From positions 62,001 through 126,000 of the forward strand of contig NZ_FOFD01000004.1 of the NCBI RefSeq assembly GCF_900110865.1: a stretch of 64,000 nt of DNA, in the 5' to 3' direction. The position numbers and the translations under genes were made by a program. Each line of letters opens with the position of its first letter. The first letter of the stretch is position 1. Origin of the DNA: Natrinema salaciae. GTDB lineage: Archaea > Halobacteriota > Halobacteria > Halobacteriales > Natrialbaceae. This document shows positions 40,667 through 49,166 of the stretch, piece by piece. The notes under the pieces were generated by a model. It was not told where the DNA came from. It did not search any database and was given only the letters and a program-made list of their open reading frames with translations.

Positions 40667-41722
40667 ATGAACCGCGAGTCCATCCTGGCCGTCGCGACGC
40701 TCGCGGTCGTGATCGGCGCGTTCACGACCCTTGCTCTCGCCGGTGCCGTGTCCGATCCCGGCGAGTCCGAGACGGCCGCCGACGTCGAGCGGACCGGCCA
40801 CGCTTCGCTGACGGAGCTCACGATCAGCGCCGACGAGATTACCGGCGGCACCGCCACCCTCGTCGTCGACACGCACCTCGAGCACCGCGGTGCGCCGGTC
40901 GCGAACGTCACCGTCGTTCATCGGGCGACCGATACGCGGACCGGGCTCGTCGAGGACACGACCGAGCGGGACGTCGAGACGCTGGACGACGAATCCGAAG
41001 TCGTCGTCTCGGAGACGGTGACGGTCCCCCGGGAGAGCAGCTACGAGATCGAGACGTTCGTCTACCGGGATGGAACGCGGACCGAATCGGCCAGCCACAC
41101 GGTCGAGGGCGTCGACGCGCTGACGCCCGCCTACGCCGACACGAACGTCGAGTTCCACCGCTTCGGCGGCGATTCCGGCGGCAGTCTCGCCGACGTCCCC
41201 GCGATCAGCTACGCCATCGCGTCGACGACCGACGAGACGGCGACCCTGGAGGTCGACAGCTACCTTACCAACACCGGTGACGACACCGAATCCGACTTCG
41301 AGCTCGAGGTGAGCGCTCGGCAGGCCGACTCGAACGTCGTCGCCGACTCGGCGACCGTCGGTCTGTCGGCGATCGAACCCGGCAAGACCGCGTCACCGAC
41401 CGTCGACCTCGAGGTTCCCCAGGAGTACGACTACTACCTCGACGCCGTCCTCTGGCGGGACGGAACCATCGTCGGCACGAACCGCGCGGTCGCCAATCTG
41501 GGCCCGGGCTCGCTGTCCGTCGACGAGACGAGCAGCGATAGCGGGCTCGAAGTGAGCGACTTCAGCAGCGGCGCCGCCAGCGACGCGGGCGACGGGGCCG
41601 CCGATGGCAACGACCGGGATACCGACGACGACGGGAGTGCCGACGGAACCCCCGGATTCGGGGTCGTCGCCGCCGCCGCTGCACTGCTCGTAACGGGAGC
41701 GCTCGCACGGAGATTCCAATGA
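40667..41722 (+). CDS. Secreted PGF-CTERM-anchored surface protein
   Basis: A 351-residue exported protein. MNRESILAVATLAVVIGAFTTLALAGAV is a Sec signal. The mature part has two similar beta domains: LTELTISADEITGGTATLVVDTHLEHRG (about 50-140) and YAIASTTDETATLEVDSYLTN (about 180-270). An acidic Asp/Ser/Gly linker leads to TPGFGVVAAAAALLVTGALARRF, the PGF-CTERM signal processed by archaeosortase A and replaced by a lipid anchor. The start at ATG 40667 has a TATA-like cttatc 26 nt upstream. It is linked to the next gene by an ATGA overlap. Function unknown. Confidence 0.85.
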   Translation: MNRESILAVATLAVVIGAFTTLALAGAVSDPGESETAADVERTGHASLTELTISADEITGGTATLVVDTHLEHRGAPVANVTVVHRATDTRTGLVEDTTERDVETLDDESEVVVSETVTVPRESSYEIETFVYRDGTRTESASHTVEGVDALTPAYADTNVEFHRFGGDSGGSLADVPAISYAIASTTDETATLEVDSYLTNTGDDTESDFELEVSARQADSNVVADSATVGLSAIEPGKTASPTVDLEVPQEYDYYLDAVLWRDGTIVGTNRAVANLGPGSLSVDETSSDSGLEVSDFSSGAASDAGDGAADGNDRDTDDDGSADGTPGFGVVAAAAALLVTGALARRFQ

Positions 41723-42093
41723 CTGACACACCAACGCAAACGCAGGCCGAGACGTCGATCGACGCCGAGACCGAAGCGACCACCGACCGATCCGGCGGGG
41801 AACCGGACGCGGTTCCGTCGACGACCGGGTCCGACGCCGCTGTCGGATTCGGTCCCGGCTCGGACGGGATACAACGCTATCTCGCCTGGGGCGCGCTCGG
41901 CGTCTGTTCGTTGCTCGCCGTCTTCGCCCTGATCCAGTTCTACGGGAGCGTCACCAACGCCATCGATCTCTGGGTCGACGCGAAATACCAGCCGCTGATA
42001 CGCGCCGCGTTCAACCTCGCCGTCCTGCTGACGTCCCTGATCGGCGTCTCGCTGCTGGTCCGAGAGCTGAACGCCGGAAGCGCCGACCGGTAG
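41719..42093 (+). CDS. Hypothetical membrane protein, coupled to the PGF-CTERM protein
   Basis: A 124-residue protein. The first 50 residues are Thr/Glu/Asp-rich and disordered (TQTQAETSIDAETEATTDRSG). Two membrane helices follow: about 53-74 (YLAWGALGVCSLLAVFALIQFYG) and 94-114 (AFNLAVLLTSLIGVSLLVREL). Its ATG overlaps the stop of the upstream surface protein (ATGA), so the two are translated together and may act together at the membrane. Family not recognised. Confidence 0.75.
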   Translation: MTDTPTQTQAETSIDAETEATTDRSGGEPDAVPSTTGSDAAVGFGPGSDGIQRYLAWGALGVCSLLAVFALIQFYGSVTNAIDLWVDAKYQPLIRAAFNLAVLLTSLIGVSLLVRELNAGSADR

Positions 42094-42300
42094 TGGCCGC
42101 CCGATCCAACGGCTATCGGGAGATCCGCGACTGGACGGTCGCTGCCGGCGGGTACAGTGATTGGCCTGCTAGCGGTCGCAATCGGCGTGCAGCGTCGCTC
42201 GAACGCCGTTCGGGAGCCGCGTCGCTGTACGCCGTCTGCGTCGCGACCGCACGGAACGGCGACGACCGTCAAAAGAGGGGCAAGAGACGCGGCTACCGGT

Positions 42301-43449
42301 TTACCGGTCTTCGATCGGAACGAACGCCTGGTCCTGCGGTCCGGTGTATCGGGCGCGCGGGCGGATGAGTCGATTGTCGGTCTGGTACTCGAGGACGTGG
42401 GCGATCCAGCCGCCGGTGCGGCTCATGGCGAAGATGGGGGTGTACATGTCGATGGGGATGCCGAGCTGGTAGTAGACGGAGCCGGAGTAGAAGTCGACGT
42501 TCGGGGCGATCCCCTTCTCGCCGAGGCCCTTCTCGTCGGTGAGGTACTGCTCGATGGTGGTCGTGTAGTTGTACCACTTGTCCTCGCCGTTCTCGGCGAG
42601 TTCCTTGCTGCGCTCCTGGAGGATCTTCGCGCGGGGGTCCTTGACGTTGTAGACGCGGTGGCCGAAGCCGGGGATGCGCCGGCCCTCCGCGGTCGCCTGC
42701 TCGACCCACTCGCGGTGATCGAGGTCGCTCTCGTCGATCTCGATGAGGACCTCCATGACGTCCTGGTTCGCGCCGCCGTGGAGCGGCCCGGAGAGGGCGC
42801 TGATGCCGCCGGTCACGGCGCTGTAGATGTCGGCCATCGTCGAGCCGATGACCATCGAGGTGAACGTCGAGGCGTTCAGGCCGTGGTCGGCGTGCAAGAT
42901 GAGCGCCTGATCGAACGTCTCCGCGGCGATGTCGTCGGGCTCCTCGCCGGTCAGCATGTAGAGGAAGTTCGCCGCCAGCCCCAGTTCGGGGTTGGGATCG
43001 ACCGGCTCCTCGCCGAGGCGGTAGCGCTCGAACGCCGCGAGCGCGGTCGGGATCTTGGCCGTGATCCGACGCCCCTTCCGGAGCGTCGCGTCGAGGTCGT
43101 CGGGTTCGGCGTCGTCTTCGGGCTCGTACGCCGAGAACATCGACACGGCGGTCCGCAGCGCCGCCATGGGCTGTTCGTCGGCGGCGGCGAGCGTCTCCAT
43201 CGTCGCCAGCACGTCGTCGTCGACCTCGCGCTCGTCCATGAGCGCGTCCGTGAACGGCTCGAGCTCGTCTTCGGTCGGGAGGTGACCGTTCCAGAGCAGG
43301 TACAGCACCTCCTCGTAGCTCGCGCCGCGAGCCAGGTCCTCGATCGTGTAGCCGCGATAGATCAGCCGACCGGCATCGCCGTCGATCGAGCTGAGCTCTG
43401 ATTCGGCAACCAACACACCCTCGAGCCCTTTCTTGAGGTCGTCAGACAT
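42301..43449 (-). CDS. citZ: Citrate synthase
   Basis: A 382-residue citrate synthase of the short archaeal/Gram-positive type, condensing oxaloacetate and acetyl-CoA. Landmarks are LSSIDGDAGRLIYRGYTIEDLA, LILHADHGLNASTFTSMVI with a catalytic His, SGPLHGGANQDV with another, RRIPGFGHRVYNVKDPRA with the third His, and NVDFYSGSVYYQLGIPIDMYTPIFAMSRTGGWIAH with the catalytic Asp and Arg residues. ATG 43449 is chosen because it gives the family N-terminus, with a TATA-like aatactt 29 nt upstream on the minus strand. The MFS gene is divergent across a 300-bp spacer in which nothing else was found. Confidence 0.96.
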   Translation of the reverse strand: MSDDLKKGLEGVLVAESELSSIDGDAGRLIYRGYTIEDLARGASYEEVLYLLWNGHLPTEDELEPFTDALMDEREVDDDVLATMETLAAADEQPMAALRTAVSMFSAYEPEDDAEPDDLDATLRKGRRITAKIPTALAAFERYRLGEEPVDPNPELGLAANFLYMLTGEEPDDIAAETFDQALILHADHGLNASTFTSMVIGSTMADIYSAVTGGISALSGPLHGGANQDVMEVLIEIDESDLDHREWVEQATAEGRRIPGFGHRVYNVKDPRAKILQERSKELAENGEDKWYNYTTTIEQYLTDEKGLGEKGIAPNVDFYSGSVYYQLGIPIDMYTPIFAMSRTGGWIAHVLEYQTDNRLIRPRARYTGPQDQAFVPIEDR

Positions 43450-43749
43450 AGTCAGGGATTTCGGACGCCAATGGAAAAGTATTATCGTTTGCCCGGTGCC
43501 GGCGGTCGACACGTCGGATGTGTTTGTTTTGCCGCTATCTCGAACACGTACGAGTGATATTTCTACCCTGAAACGGACACACAGTCAGTCGATGCCCGAA
43601 GCAGTTACTATAATCGTCTTTCGTTGAGGTTCCGCAAGCGATCGCCGCGAGGGCGACGCGGAAATCCGCCGGCGGTGTCCGCATCGAAACCGGTCGAAAC
43701 GGTCGCGTCGCCACGCTTTTTGCGCCCCATCGACGAAGGGTATCGGGTG

Positions 43750-44958
43750 ATGGACCGGTCGTACTGGCGGACGGTGTCGCTCGTCACGACGTGGCAGATC
43801 GCCGCGAGTATCTGTTACTACACGATCTTCGCCGCGACGCCGTTCTTCCGGGACGCGTTCGGACTGTCCCGGTTCGCGGTCGGCATCGTCGTCACGACCC
43901 TCACGCTCGGTTACGCCGTCTTCCTGTTGCCACTGGGTGCGCTGACGGACCGGTTCGGCGAACGCCTGACGCTGACGGTCGGTCTCGTCGGGCTCGCGAC
44001 GGGGACGCTCCTCGTCGCGGGCGCGCCGACGTACGCGCTGTTGCTGGCTGCGGTGTTCGTCCTCGGATCGATGTACGGAACCGCGATGCCCGGGACGAAC
44101 AAGGCGGTCTTCGACAACGTCGACCCGGGCCGCCGGAACCTCGCAATGGGCATCAAACAGGTCGGCGTCACCGGCGGCAGCGGCATCAGCGCTCTCCTGA
44201 TTACCGGCCTCGCCGGGGTGCTCTTCTGGCGCGCGGGCTTTCTGATCGCCGCCGGCGTCGGCTCGGTCGTCGCCGGCGGGTTCTATCTGCTCTACTCGAG
44301 CGACAGCACCGGAGAGACGGCCGGCTTTCCCGATTTCGGTGCGCTGCTGTCGAACCGCCCGTACCTCCTGTTGACGACGGCCGGGCTCTTTCTCGGCGCG
44401 GCGCTGTTTACGACGACCGGATACACCGTCCTGTACGTCGAGGAATCGATCGGCGCGTCAGTCGCGTTCGGCGGAATCGTCCTCGCGCTCGTCCAGCTGT
44501 TCGGGAGCGTCGGCCGCGTGCTGACGGGCTGGTTGAGCGACGTGCTCCCCGGCGAGCCCCGGGTCAGGATCGGACTGGTACTGCTCGCCCAATCGCTGGG
44601 CAGTGCCGTCATGTTCGCCGTCGTCGCGTCGACGACCACCGAGCTCGGTGCCGCGGCGGCGTTCGCCGCCCTCGGCTTCTTCGTGCTGGGGTATACCGGC
44701 GTCTACTACTCCGTCATGGCGACGCTCGTCCGGGCCGACGAAATGGGCGGCGCGACCGCGGGTGGCCAGCTCGCGCTCACGAGCGGTGCCCTCGTCGCAC
44801 CGCCCGCCTTCGGCTCCCTCGCCGACGCGGTCGGCTACCGCGCCGCCTGGCTCTTTCTGGCCGCCGTCGTGACGGTCGCGGCCGGCCTCCTCGTGCAGGT
44901 CGTCCGAACGCAGCCGTCGGTCGCGAACCCCGCTGCGGCGGACGCCTCCGAGAAGTAG
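43750..44958 (+). CDS. MFS transporter
   Basis: A 402-residue 12-helix major facilitator superfamily protein from ATG 43750 (MDRSYWRTVSLVTTWQIAAS). The loop 2-3 signature GALTDRFGERLTL is clear, and FDNVDPGRRNLAMGIKQVGVTGG with the following helices fits the nitrate/sialate/oxalate-type or cyanate-permease-type branches. In the second half, GWLSDVLPGEPRVRIGLVLL repeats the signature. Substrate unknown. A T-rich element near 43719 could be its TATA. The second MFS gene at 61406 is only distantly similar. Confidence 0.88.
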   Translation: MDRSYWRTVSLVTTWQIAASICYYTIFAATPFFRDAFGLSRFAVGIVVTTLTLGYAVFLLPLGALTDRFGERLTLTVGLVGLATGTLLVAGAPTYALLLAAVFVLGSMYGTAMPGTNKAVFDNVDPGRRNLAMGIKQVGVTGGSGISALLITGLAGVLFWRAGFLIAAGVGSVVAGGFYLLYSSDSTGETAGFPDFGALLSNRPYLLLTTAGLFLGAALFTTTGYTVLYVEESIGASVAFGGIVLALVQLFGSVGRVLTGWLSDVLPGEPRVRIGLVLLAQSLGSAVMFAVVASTTTELGAAAAFAALGFFVLGYTGVYYSVMATLVRADEMGGATAGGQLALTSGALVAPPAFGSLADAVGYRAAWLFLAAVVTVAAGLLVQVVRTQPSVANPAAADASEK

Positions 44959-45020
44959 TGCGGTGGGCTCGCGCGGGCGACGACCGCCGTCGCCGCGCCG
45001 TCACCACCCCGCGCCGCCGC

Positions 45021-45395
45021 TCACTCGAGTGCTTCGACGAGTTCGACGACGTAGCCGTCCGGGTCCTCGACGAAGGCGACGCGGACGCCGATGTCGGCCA
45101 TCGTCGTTGGTTCCTCGTGGACCGGCGGCTCCGCCCGCTCGAGCAGTCGCTCGAAGGACTCGCCGGTGTCGTCGACGCCGACCGCGACGTGTGCCATCGA
45201 CCCCGAGTCGATCGCCGGTCCACCCTCGGGGTCGTACTTGAACTGGAGCTCCGCGTTCTCGCCGCCGATGTAGACGTTTTCGACGCCGTCGTCGGCAGTA
45301 AACGACCAGTTCTCTTCCAGTCCGAGGCCGTCGACGTAGAACTCGCGCGTGCGCTCGAGATCCGATACCCACAGAGCCGTGTGAATGACGTCCAT
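45021..45395 (-). CDS. VOC/glyoxalase-family protein
   Basis: A 124-residue vicinal-oxygen-chelate protein made of two beta-alpha-beta-beta-beta modules: DVIHTALWVSDLERTREFYVDGLGLEENWSF and MAHVAVGVDDTGESFERLL. Metal-ligand positions include His5, Glu near residue 50 (ENAELQF), His68 and Glu near 121 (YVVELVEA), the H-E-H-E layout of glyoxalase I. This suggests lactoylglutathione-lyase-like chemistry, though haloarchaea generally use gamma-glutamylcysteine, so the thiol partner is unclear. It follows the HTH regulator by 47 nt and is probably in its operon. Confidence 0.88.
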   Translation of the reverse strand: MDVIHTALWVSDLERTREFYVDGLGLEENWSFTADDGVENVYIGGENAELQFKYDPEGGPAIDSGSMAHVAVGVDDTGESFERLLERAEPPVHEEPTTMADIGVRVAFVEDPDGYVVELVEALE

Positions 45396-45442
45396 ACCGC
45401 GACCACGGGGGCGGCCGCCAAAGGCGTACCCCCCTCGAGCAC

Positions 45443-46102
45443 TCACTCCTCTCGACCGTCCGCCTCGAGAATCGCGTCCATCAGCTTCGTCTGGGCCGCT
45501 GCCAGGTGTTCGGTGAACGTCGACCGGGCGACGCCGAGTTCGTCGGCGACGTCCGTCGCGTTCGCCCCTTTCGGGTAGTCGAAGTAGCCCATCTCGTGGG
45601 CCGTCTCGAGGATCTCCCGCTGTCTGGTCGTGAGTGCCGCTCTATCGACCACGACGGGATCGGCGTCGACATCCTCGTGATCCTGCGTGAGCTCTTCGAC
45701 GAGGACGCCGTCGAAGTACATCCGCAGTTCGTCGACGATTTCGGCGATCTCGGCTAGCTCGAGGGTGCGAAAGGAGAGGAGCAGCGACCCGTTCTGCCCG
45801 CGGACCGAGGTGACCGGCGTCCCGGTTCGTTCGATGACGTCGCAGGCGCAGTCGGCGCTGCCGTCGCGTTCGAACCGATAGATCTCCTCCCGCTCGTTCG
45901 ACTGGACCGGCGTCAACTCGACGTCGTGGTCCCCGTCGATCGAGGCGTCCGCGGCGATGCCGAACTCCTCGACGACCGCCCCGTCCGTCTCCCGCGACGA
46001 TCGGGAGACGGAGTCGACCGGTTCGTCGGTACAGGCCGAGACGGCGGCGACCGGACAATCCGCCGGATCGTTGACGACGACCGTTGCGCGAAAGCCCGTC
46101 AT
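45443..46102 (-). CDS. Bacterio-opsin activator-type HTH regulator
   Basis: A 219-residue regulator. The C-terminal region (about 155-219) is the HTH_10 domain: LTTRQREILETAHEMGYFDYPKGANATDVADELGVARSTFTEHLAAAQTKLMDAIL. The N-terminal part (about 1-150) is the mixed alpha/beta sensor seen in Bat-like haloarchaeal regulators. ATG 46102 gives MTGFRATVVV. The downstream VOC protein gene, 47 nt away, is likely co-expressed and a candidate target. What it senses is not apparent. Confidence 0.9.
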   Translation of the reverse strand: MTGFRATVVVNDPADCPVAAVSACTDEPVDSVSRSSRETDGAVVEEFGIAADASIDGDHDVELTPVQSNEREEIYRFERDGSADCACDVIERTGTPVTSVRGQNGSLLLSFRTLELAEIAEIVDELRMYFDGVLVEELTQDHEDVDADPVVVDRAALTTRQREILETAHEMGYFDYPKGANATDVADELGVARSTFTEHLAAAQTKLMDAILEADGREE

Positions 46103-46239
46103 ATCGGTTCGTACGTCAGGTACCGGCATAACCGACGCCGGAATTCCCGCCGGGTGAAAATCACTCGCCCGAGCGGAACGGTCGTGGTAACAGTACCCTC
46201 GGAACACTTATCCCGCAATCGGCCATACATTCGTTTGTA

Positions 46240-46434
46240 ATGGCGAAAGGTAGCGTTGATTTCTTCAACGACACAGGCGGTTACGGTTTCATTTCGACGG
46301 ACGACGCGGACGACGACGTGTTCTTCCACATGGAAGACGTTGGCGGTCCGGACCTCGAAGAAGGCACAGACATCGAATTCGATATCGAACAGGCCCCCAA
46401 GGGTCCCCGCGCGAAGAACGTCGTCCGAACGTAA
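46240..46434 (+). CDS. cspA: Cold-shock domain protein
   Basis: A 64-residue single cold-shock domain (OB fold). RNP1-like KGSVDFFNDTGGYGFIST and RNP2-like DVFFHMEDV are both clear; the remainder (GTDIEFDIEQAPKGPRAKNVV) completes the barrel. It binds single-stranded RNA/DNA and acts as an RNA chaperone. Length is normal. A TATA-like acttatc lies about 29 nt upstream of ATG 46240. Confidence 0.95.
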   Translation: MAKGSVDFFNDTGGYGFISTDDADDDVFFHMEDVGGPDLEEGTDIEFDIEQAPKGPRAKNVVRT

Positions 46435-46608
46435 GTTCGACGTCGATTCGTCGCTTCCGGCGATATTCGACTCCCGATTATTTTATCGACACCGGACGCT
46501 GACAGCGGCGGAACCGATACGGTCCGCTGGGCAGCGTCGCTGCGACTGGCTCGGAGAGGTCGACCGAAGGAGAGTCGAGATCGAGCCGATGAGAACGTGA
46601 TACCGGCG

Positions 46609-46971
46609 TTAGAGCTTCTGTCCCAGTTTCTCGCGGCTGATGCGGACCCCGGTGGGCGTGATGATCATCTGATCCTCGCCCTTCCGGACGATGTCGCCGT
46701 CGACCTCCTGAGCGACCTGCCGCAGTTCGTCGACGATGTGTTCGACGGTGCTGTCCTCGGTCCGCAAGCGAGTGATGTCCGCGATGACGATGTCGCCGTC
46801 GTAGACGGCGTCTTTGATGTCGATCGCGTCGGCCTTGGTGCCGACTTCCGCGATGTGCACCTGCATCGTCGCCTCGGCCGACCCCGCAGAAACGTCCTCG
46901 AGGTTCAGTTCGGCGTAGTCCTCGACGGTTCGGGACTGGTTGCCGCCGAGAATTTTGCTCATGAGTCCCAT
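46609..46971 (-). CDS. sepF: Cell division protein SepF
   Basis: A 120-residue SepF homologue. The N-terminal MGLMSKILGG is the amphipathic membrane-targeting helix, followed by a short linker and the SepF core (about 35-120; TMQVHIAEVGTKADAIDIKDAVYDGDIVIADI, STVEHIVDELRQVAQEVDGDIVRKGEDQMIITPTGVRIS). In haloarchaea SepF anchors the FtsZ ring to the membrane. It is monocistronic, facing away from the DUF1028 gene. Length and ends match the family. Confidence 0.93.
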   Translation of the reverse strand: MGLMSKILGGNQSRTVEDYAELNLEDVSAGSAEATMQVHIAEVGTKADAIDIKDAVYDGDIVIADITRLRTEDSTVEHIVDELRQVAQEVDGDIVRKGEDQMIITPTGVRISREKLGQKL

Positions 46972-47164
46972 TGGCGATACCCACCGTCGCCGTCAGTATA
47001 GTTCTTACGTCAGACACAGTCCCGTCCCCGACACTGTCAGGAAATCCGCCAGCTCGAGGCTGCGAGCGGCGCGGTCGGCCGACGGCTCGGTTCGGCGGAC
47101 CGGCGATCCGCGACCGAATCCGCCGTCCGTACCCTTTTGCTCTCGTGCGACGTACGCGCAAACT

Positions 47165-47929
47165 ATGACGTTCAGCATCTGTGTTCACGAAGCGTACGAG
47201 ACCGAGGACGGCGATTCCCACCGTCGGTTCGGCGTCGCGGTCACGACGCGGCTGCCGGGCGTCGGAACCCTGTGCCCGTTCGTCAGCGACCGCGGTGCCG
47301 TCGCGACCCAGAGCCTCGTCAACGTCGCCCTCGGCGAGCGCGGGATCGACTACGTCGACGACGGACTGGCCGTAGACGACGCCCTCGAGGCGCTGCTCAA
47401 CGCCGACGACGGGGCGCCACAGCGGCAGCTCCACGGCGTCGACGGCGAGACGACCTTCGCCTTCTCCGGCGACGAGTGCGTCGAGTGGTACGGCCACCGC
47501 GAGGGCGACCACTACACCGTCGCGGGCAACATGCTGACCGGGGCGGGCGTGCTCGAGGCGGTCGCGGCGGCCTACGAGGCGACAGCCGTCCACGAGACGA
47601 CCGATCCGTCGACCGGGCCGAGCGCCGTAACGGAGGACCACGGGACTGATCCCCTCGCGAAACGCCTGATCGACGCGCTGGCGGCCGGCGACCGCGAGGG
47701 CGGCGACAAACGCGAGGCACTCCCGATCCAGAGCGCGGCGGTGCGCGTCGAGACGACCGAATCACACGCCGTGGAGCCGCCGTACAACGATCTGCGGCTC
47801 GACGCGACCGAGACGCCGATCGCGGACCTGCGAGAGACGTACGAACTCGCAGTACAGGGGTACAGAGATACGCTCGCACGGTACGAAGGCGCGTACGAAG
47901 CGGACTCGCTGGACGACGCGACTGAGTGA
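47165..47929 (+). CDS. DUF1028 (putative Ntn-hydrolase superfamily) protein
   Basis: A 254-residue member of the DUF1028 family, which has been placed in the Ntn-hydrolase superfamily. MTFSICVHEAYETEDG places a Thr at position 2, the possible nucleophile after Met removal. RFGVAVTTRLPGVGTLCPFVSDRGAVATQSLVNVALGERG, HGVDGETTFAFSGDECVEWYGHREGDHYTVAGNML and LEAVAAAYE follow the family pattern. The C-terminal third is more variable. ATG 47165 is preferred (TATA-like cttttgc 28 nt upstream). The biochemical reaction is unknown. Confidence 0.85.
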   Translation: MTFSICVHEAYETEDGDSHRRFGVAVTTRLPGVGTLCPFVSDRGAVATQSLVNVALGERGIDYVDDGLAVDDALEALLNADDGAPQRQLHGVDGETTFAFSGDECVEWYGHREGDHYTVAGNMLTGAGVLEAVAAAYEATAVHETTDPSTGPSAVTEDHGTDPLAKRLIDALAAGDREGGDKREALPIQSAAVRVETTESHAVEPPYNDLRLDATETPIADLRETYELAVQGYRDTLARYEGAYEADSLDDATE

Positions 47930-47977
47930 GGGGAGTCGGGCGATCGGTATCGGCCCGTGTCCCATCGCTCGAGCGGC

Positions 47978-48457
47978 CTATCCGGCGAACTCGTAGAGTT
48001 CGTCGCCGACGTGGTGCAGCGAGTCGACGACTTTCCCCTCGTCGCCGACCATGTCCGCACCGTCGACCCGGGCGCGGCCGACCGCGAGCACCTTCCCGTG
48101 GGACTCCTCGGCGATGACGACCAGATCGGCCGGCGAGATGTCGTCGGTCGCGTCCGTGATGCCGGGTCGCATCACGTCGGCCCCGTCGCTGACGAACGAG
48201 ATGGCCCCCGAGTCGACGGTGACCAGCCGCCTGTCCGGCTCGTAGGCGTTGGCCCCGCGGACGGTCAGGAACGGCTCCTCGTCGAAGTAGGCGACTCGCG
48301 GCTCGCCGTCGATGAGAACGACCTCCCAGTCGGTCTCCTCGAACTCGACGCGCTCGTAGGCGTCGCCCGCGGGCGAGACGCCGAGTTGCTCCTCGAGTGT
48401 CTCTTCGAGATCGGAGACAGCGTCGCTGCGGAGGTGGTGTCGAGACTTGACCTGCAT
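47978..48457 (-). CDS. PUA-domain RNA-binding protein
   Basis: A 159-residue protein. The C-terminal PUA domain (about 78-155) reads RRLVTVDSGAISFVSDGADVMRPGITDATDDISPADLVVIAEESHGKVLAVGRARVDG. The N-terminal domain (MQVKSRHHLRSDAVSDLEETLEEQLG) is as in archaeal homologues of the MCT-1/Tma20 translation factors, so a role in tRNA or ribosome recycling is possible. ATG 48457 has a TATA-like attaaat 27 nt upstream on the minus strand. Confidence 0.9.
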   Translation of the reverse strand: MQVKSRHHLRSDAVSDLEETLEEQLGVSPAGDAYERVEFEETDWEVVLIDGEPRVAYFDEEPFLTVRGANAYEPDRRLVTVDSGAISFVSDGADVMRPGITDATDDISPADLVVIAEESHGKVLAVGRARVDGADMVGDEGKVVDSLHHVGDELYEFAG

Positions 48458-48788
48458 ACTCGTGCTACCGGGCGGACCCATTTAATAGATAAGATTCGGG
48501 CTGCGGGAGATCGGCGGTCGCAACACGGGGCCCGGCTGAAGAAGCACCAGCACGCCGAGACGCGGTTCTCGCGACTCCCAGGTGTACTGCCCCTCGGTTC
48601 GGCTGAACGACGTTCGAATCTTCGCCGAGCGCGAGCGCCAACGGCGGCACTACCGACGCGGATTCGGCGCGGGACGGTTCCGAGAGCGTCGACAGCGGTC
48701 GCGATCGGCGACCGTAGATCGATTCTGACCGTCAGGATGGGGGACACGCGTGCCAATCGCTAAGTATACTCGGACCGTCGACCCGCGT
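48458..48788. other. 331-bp intergenic region, promoters only
   Basis: This region lies between the divergent PUA and zinc-finger protein genes. The PUA TATA is at about 48484 (minus) and the zinc-finger protein TATA (taagtatac) near 48764. I see no supportable gene in between. Confidence 0.5.
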
Positions 48789-49082
48789 ATGTGGCCCTCC
48801 CGGAACCGGACGGAGACGGTCACGTGCCTGGCCTGTGGCACTGACCGTCCACGCGACGAGGCCCGCGAGTACGACAAGTACGGCGACCGCTGGGATCGCG
48901 AGGGAAAGACCTTCGAACACCTCTGTAAGTCCTGTCATAGCGATCTCTGTCACCACCCGCGTGACGAGCTCGAGGCGCTGCTGGTCGATCTCGAGGCCGG
49001 CCGGCGGAACCGAGACGCCTTCCTAGCGCGATATCTCTCGACGGTCGAGGAACGGTACGGGCCGCTCGAGGAGGAGTCCTGA
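48789..49082 (+). CDS. Small zinc-finger protein of a haloarchaeal family
   Basis: A 97-residue protein with two CxxC pairs: CLACG (about 12-16) and CKSCH (about 45-49), plus a following CHHPRDELE. Between them EYDKYGDRWDREGKTFEHL is a conserved-looking acidic block. The C-terminal part is helical (LEALLVDLEAGRRNRDAFLARYL). The family is haloarchaeal and uncharacterised. ATG 48789 is chosen with a TATA-like agtatac about 25 nt upstream; GTG 48750 would add 13 residues. Confidence 0.78.
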   Translation: MWPSRNRTETVTCLACGTDRPRDEAREYDKYGDRWDREGKTFEHLCKSCHSDLCHHPRDELEALLVDLEAGRRNRDAFLARYLSTVEERYGPLEEES

Positions 49083-49166
49083 CCCTGTCTCGGCGTCGCG
49101 ACGGGGTCGGCCGCAGGGACCGGTACGGACGACCGACCGTTCGACAGCCGCCCGCGATCGCGGCGG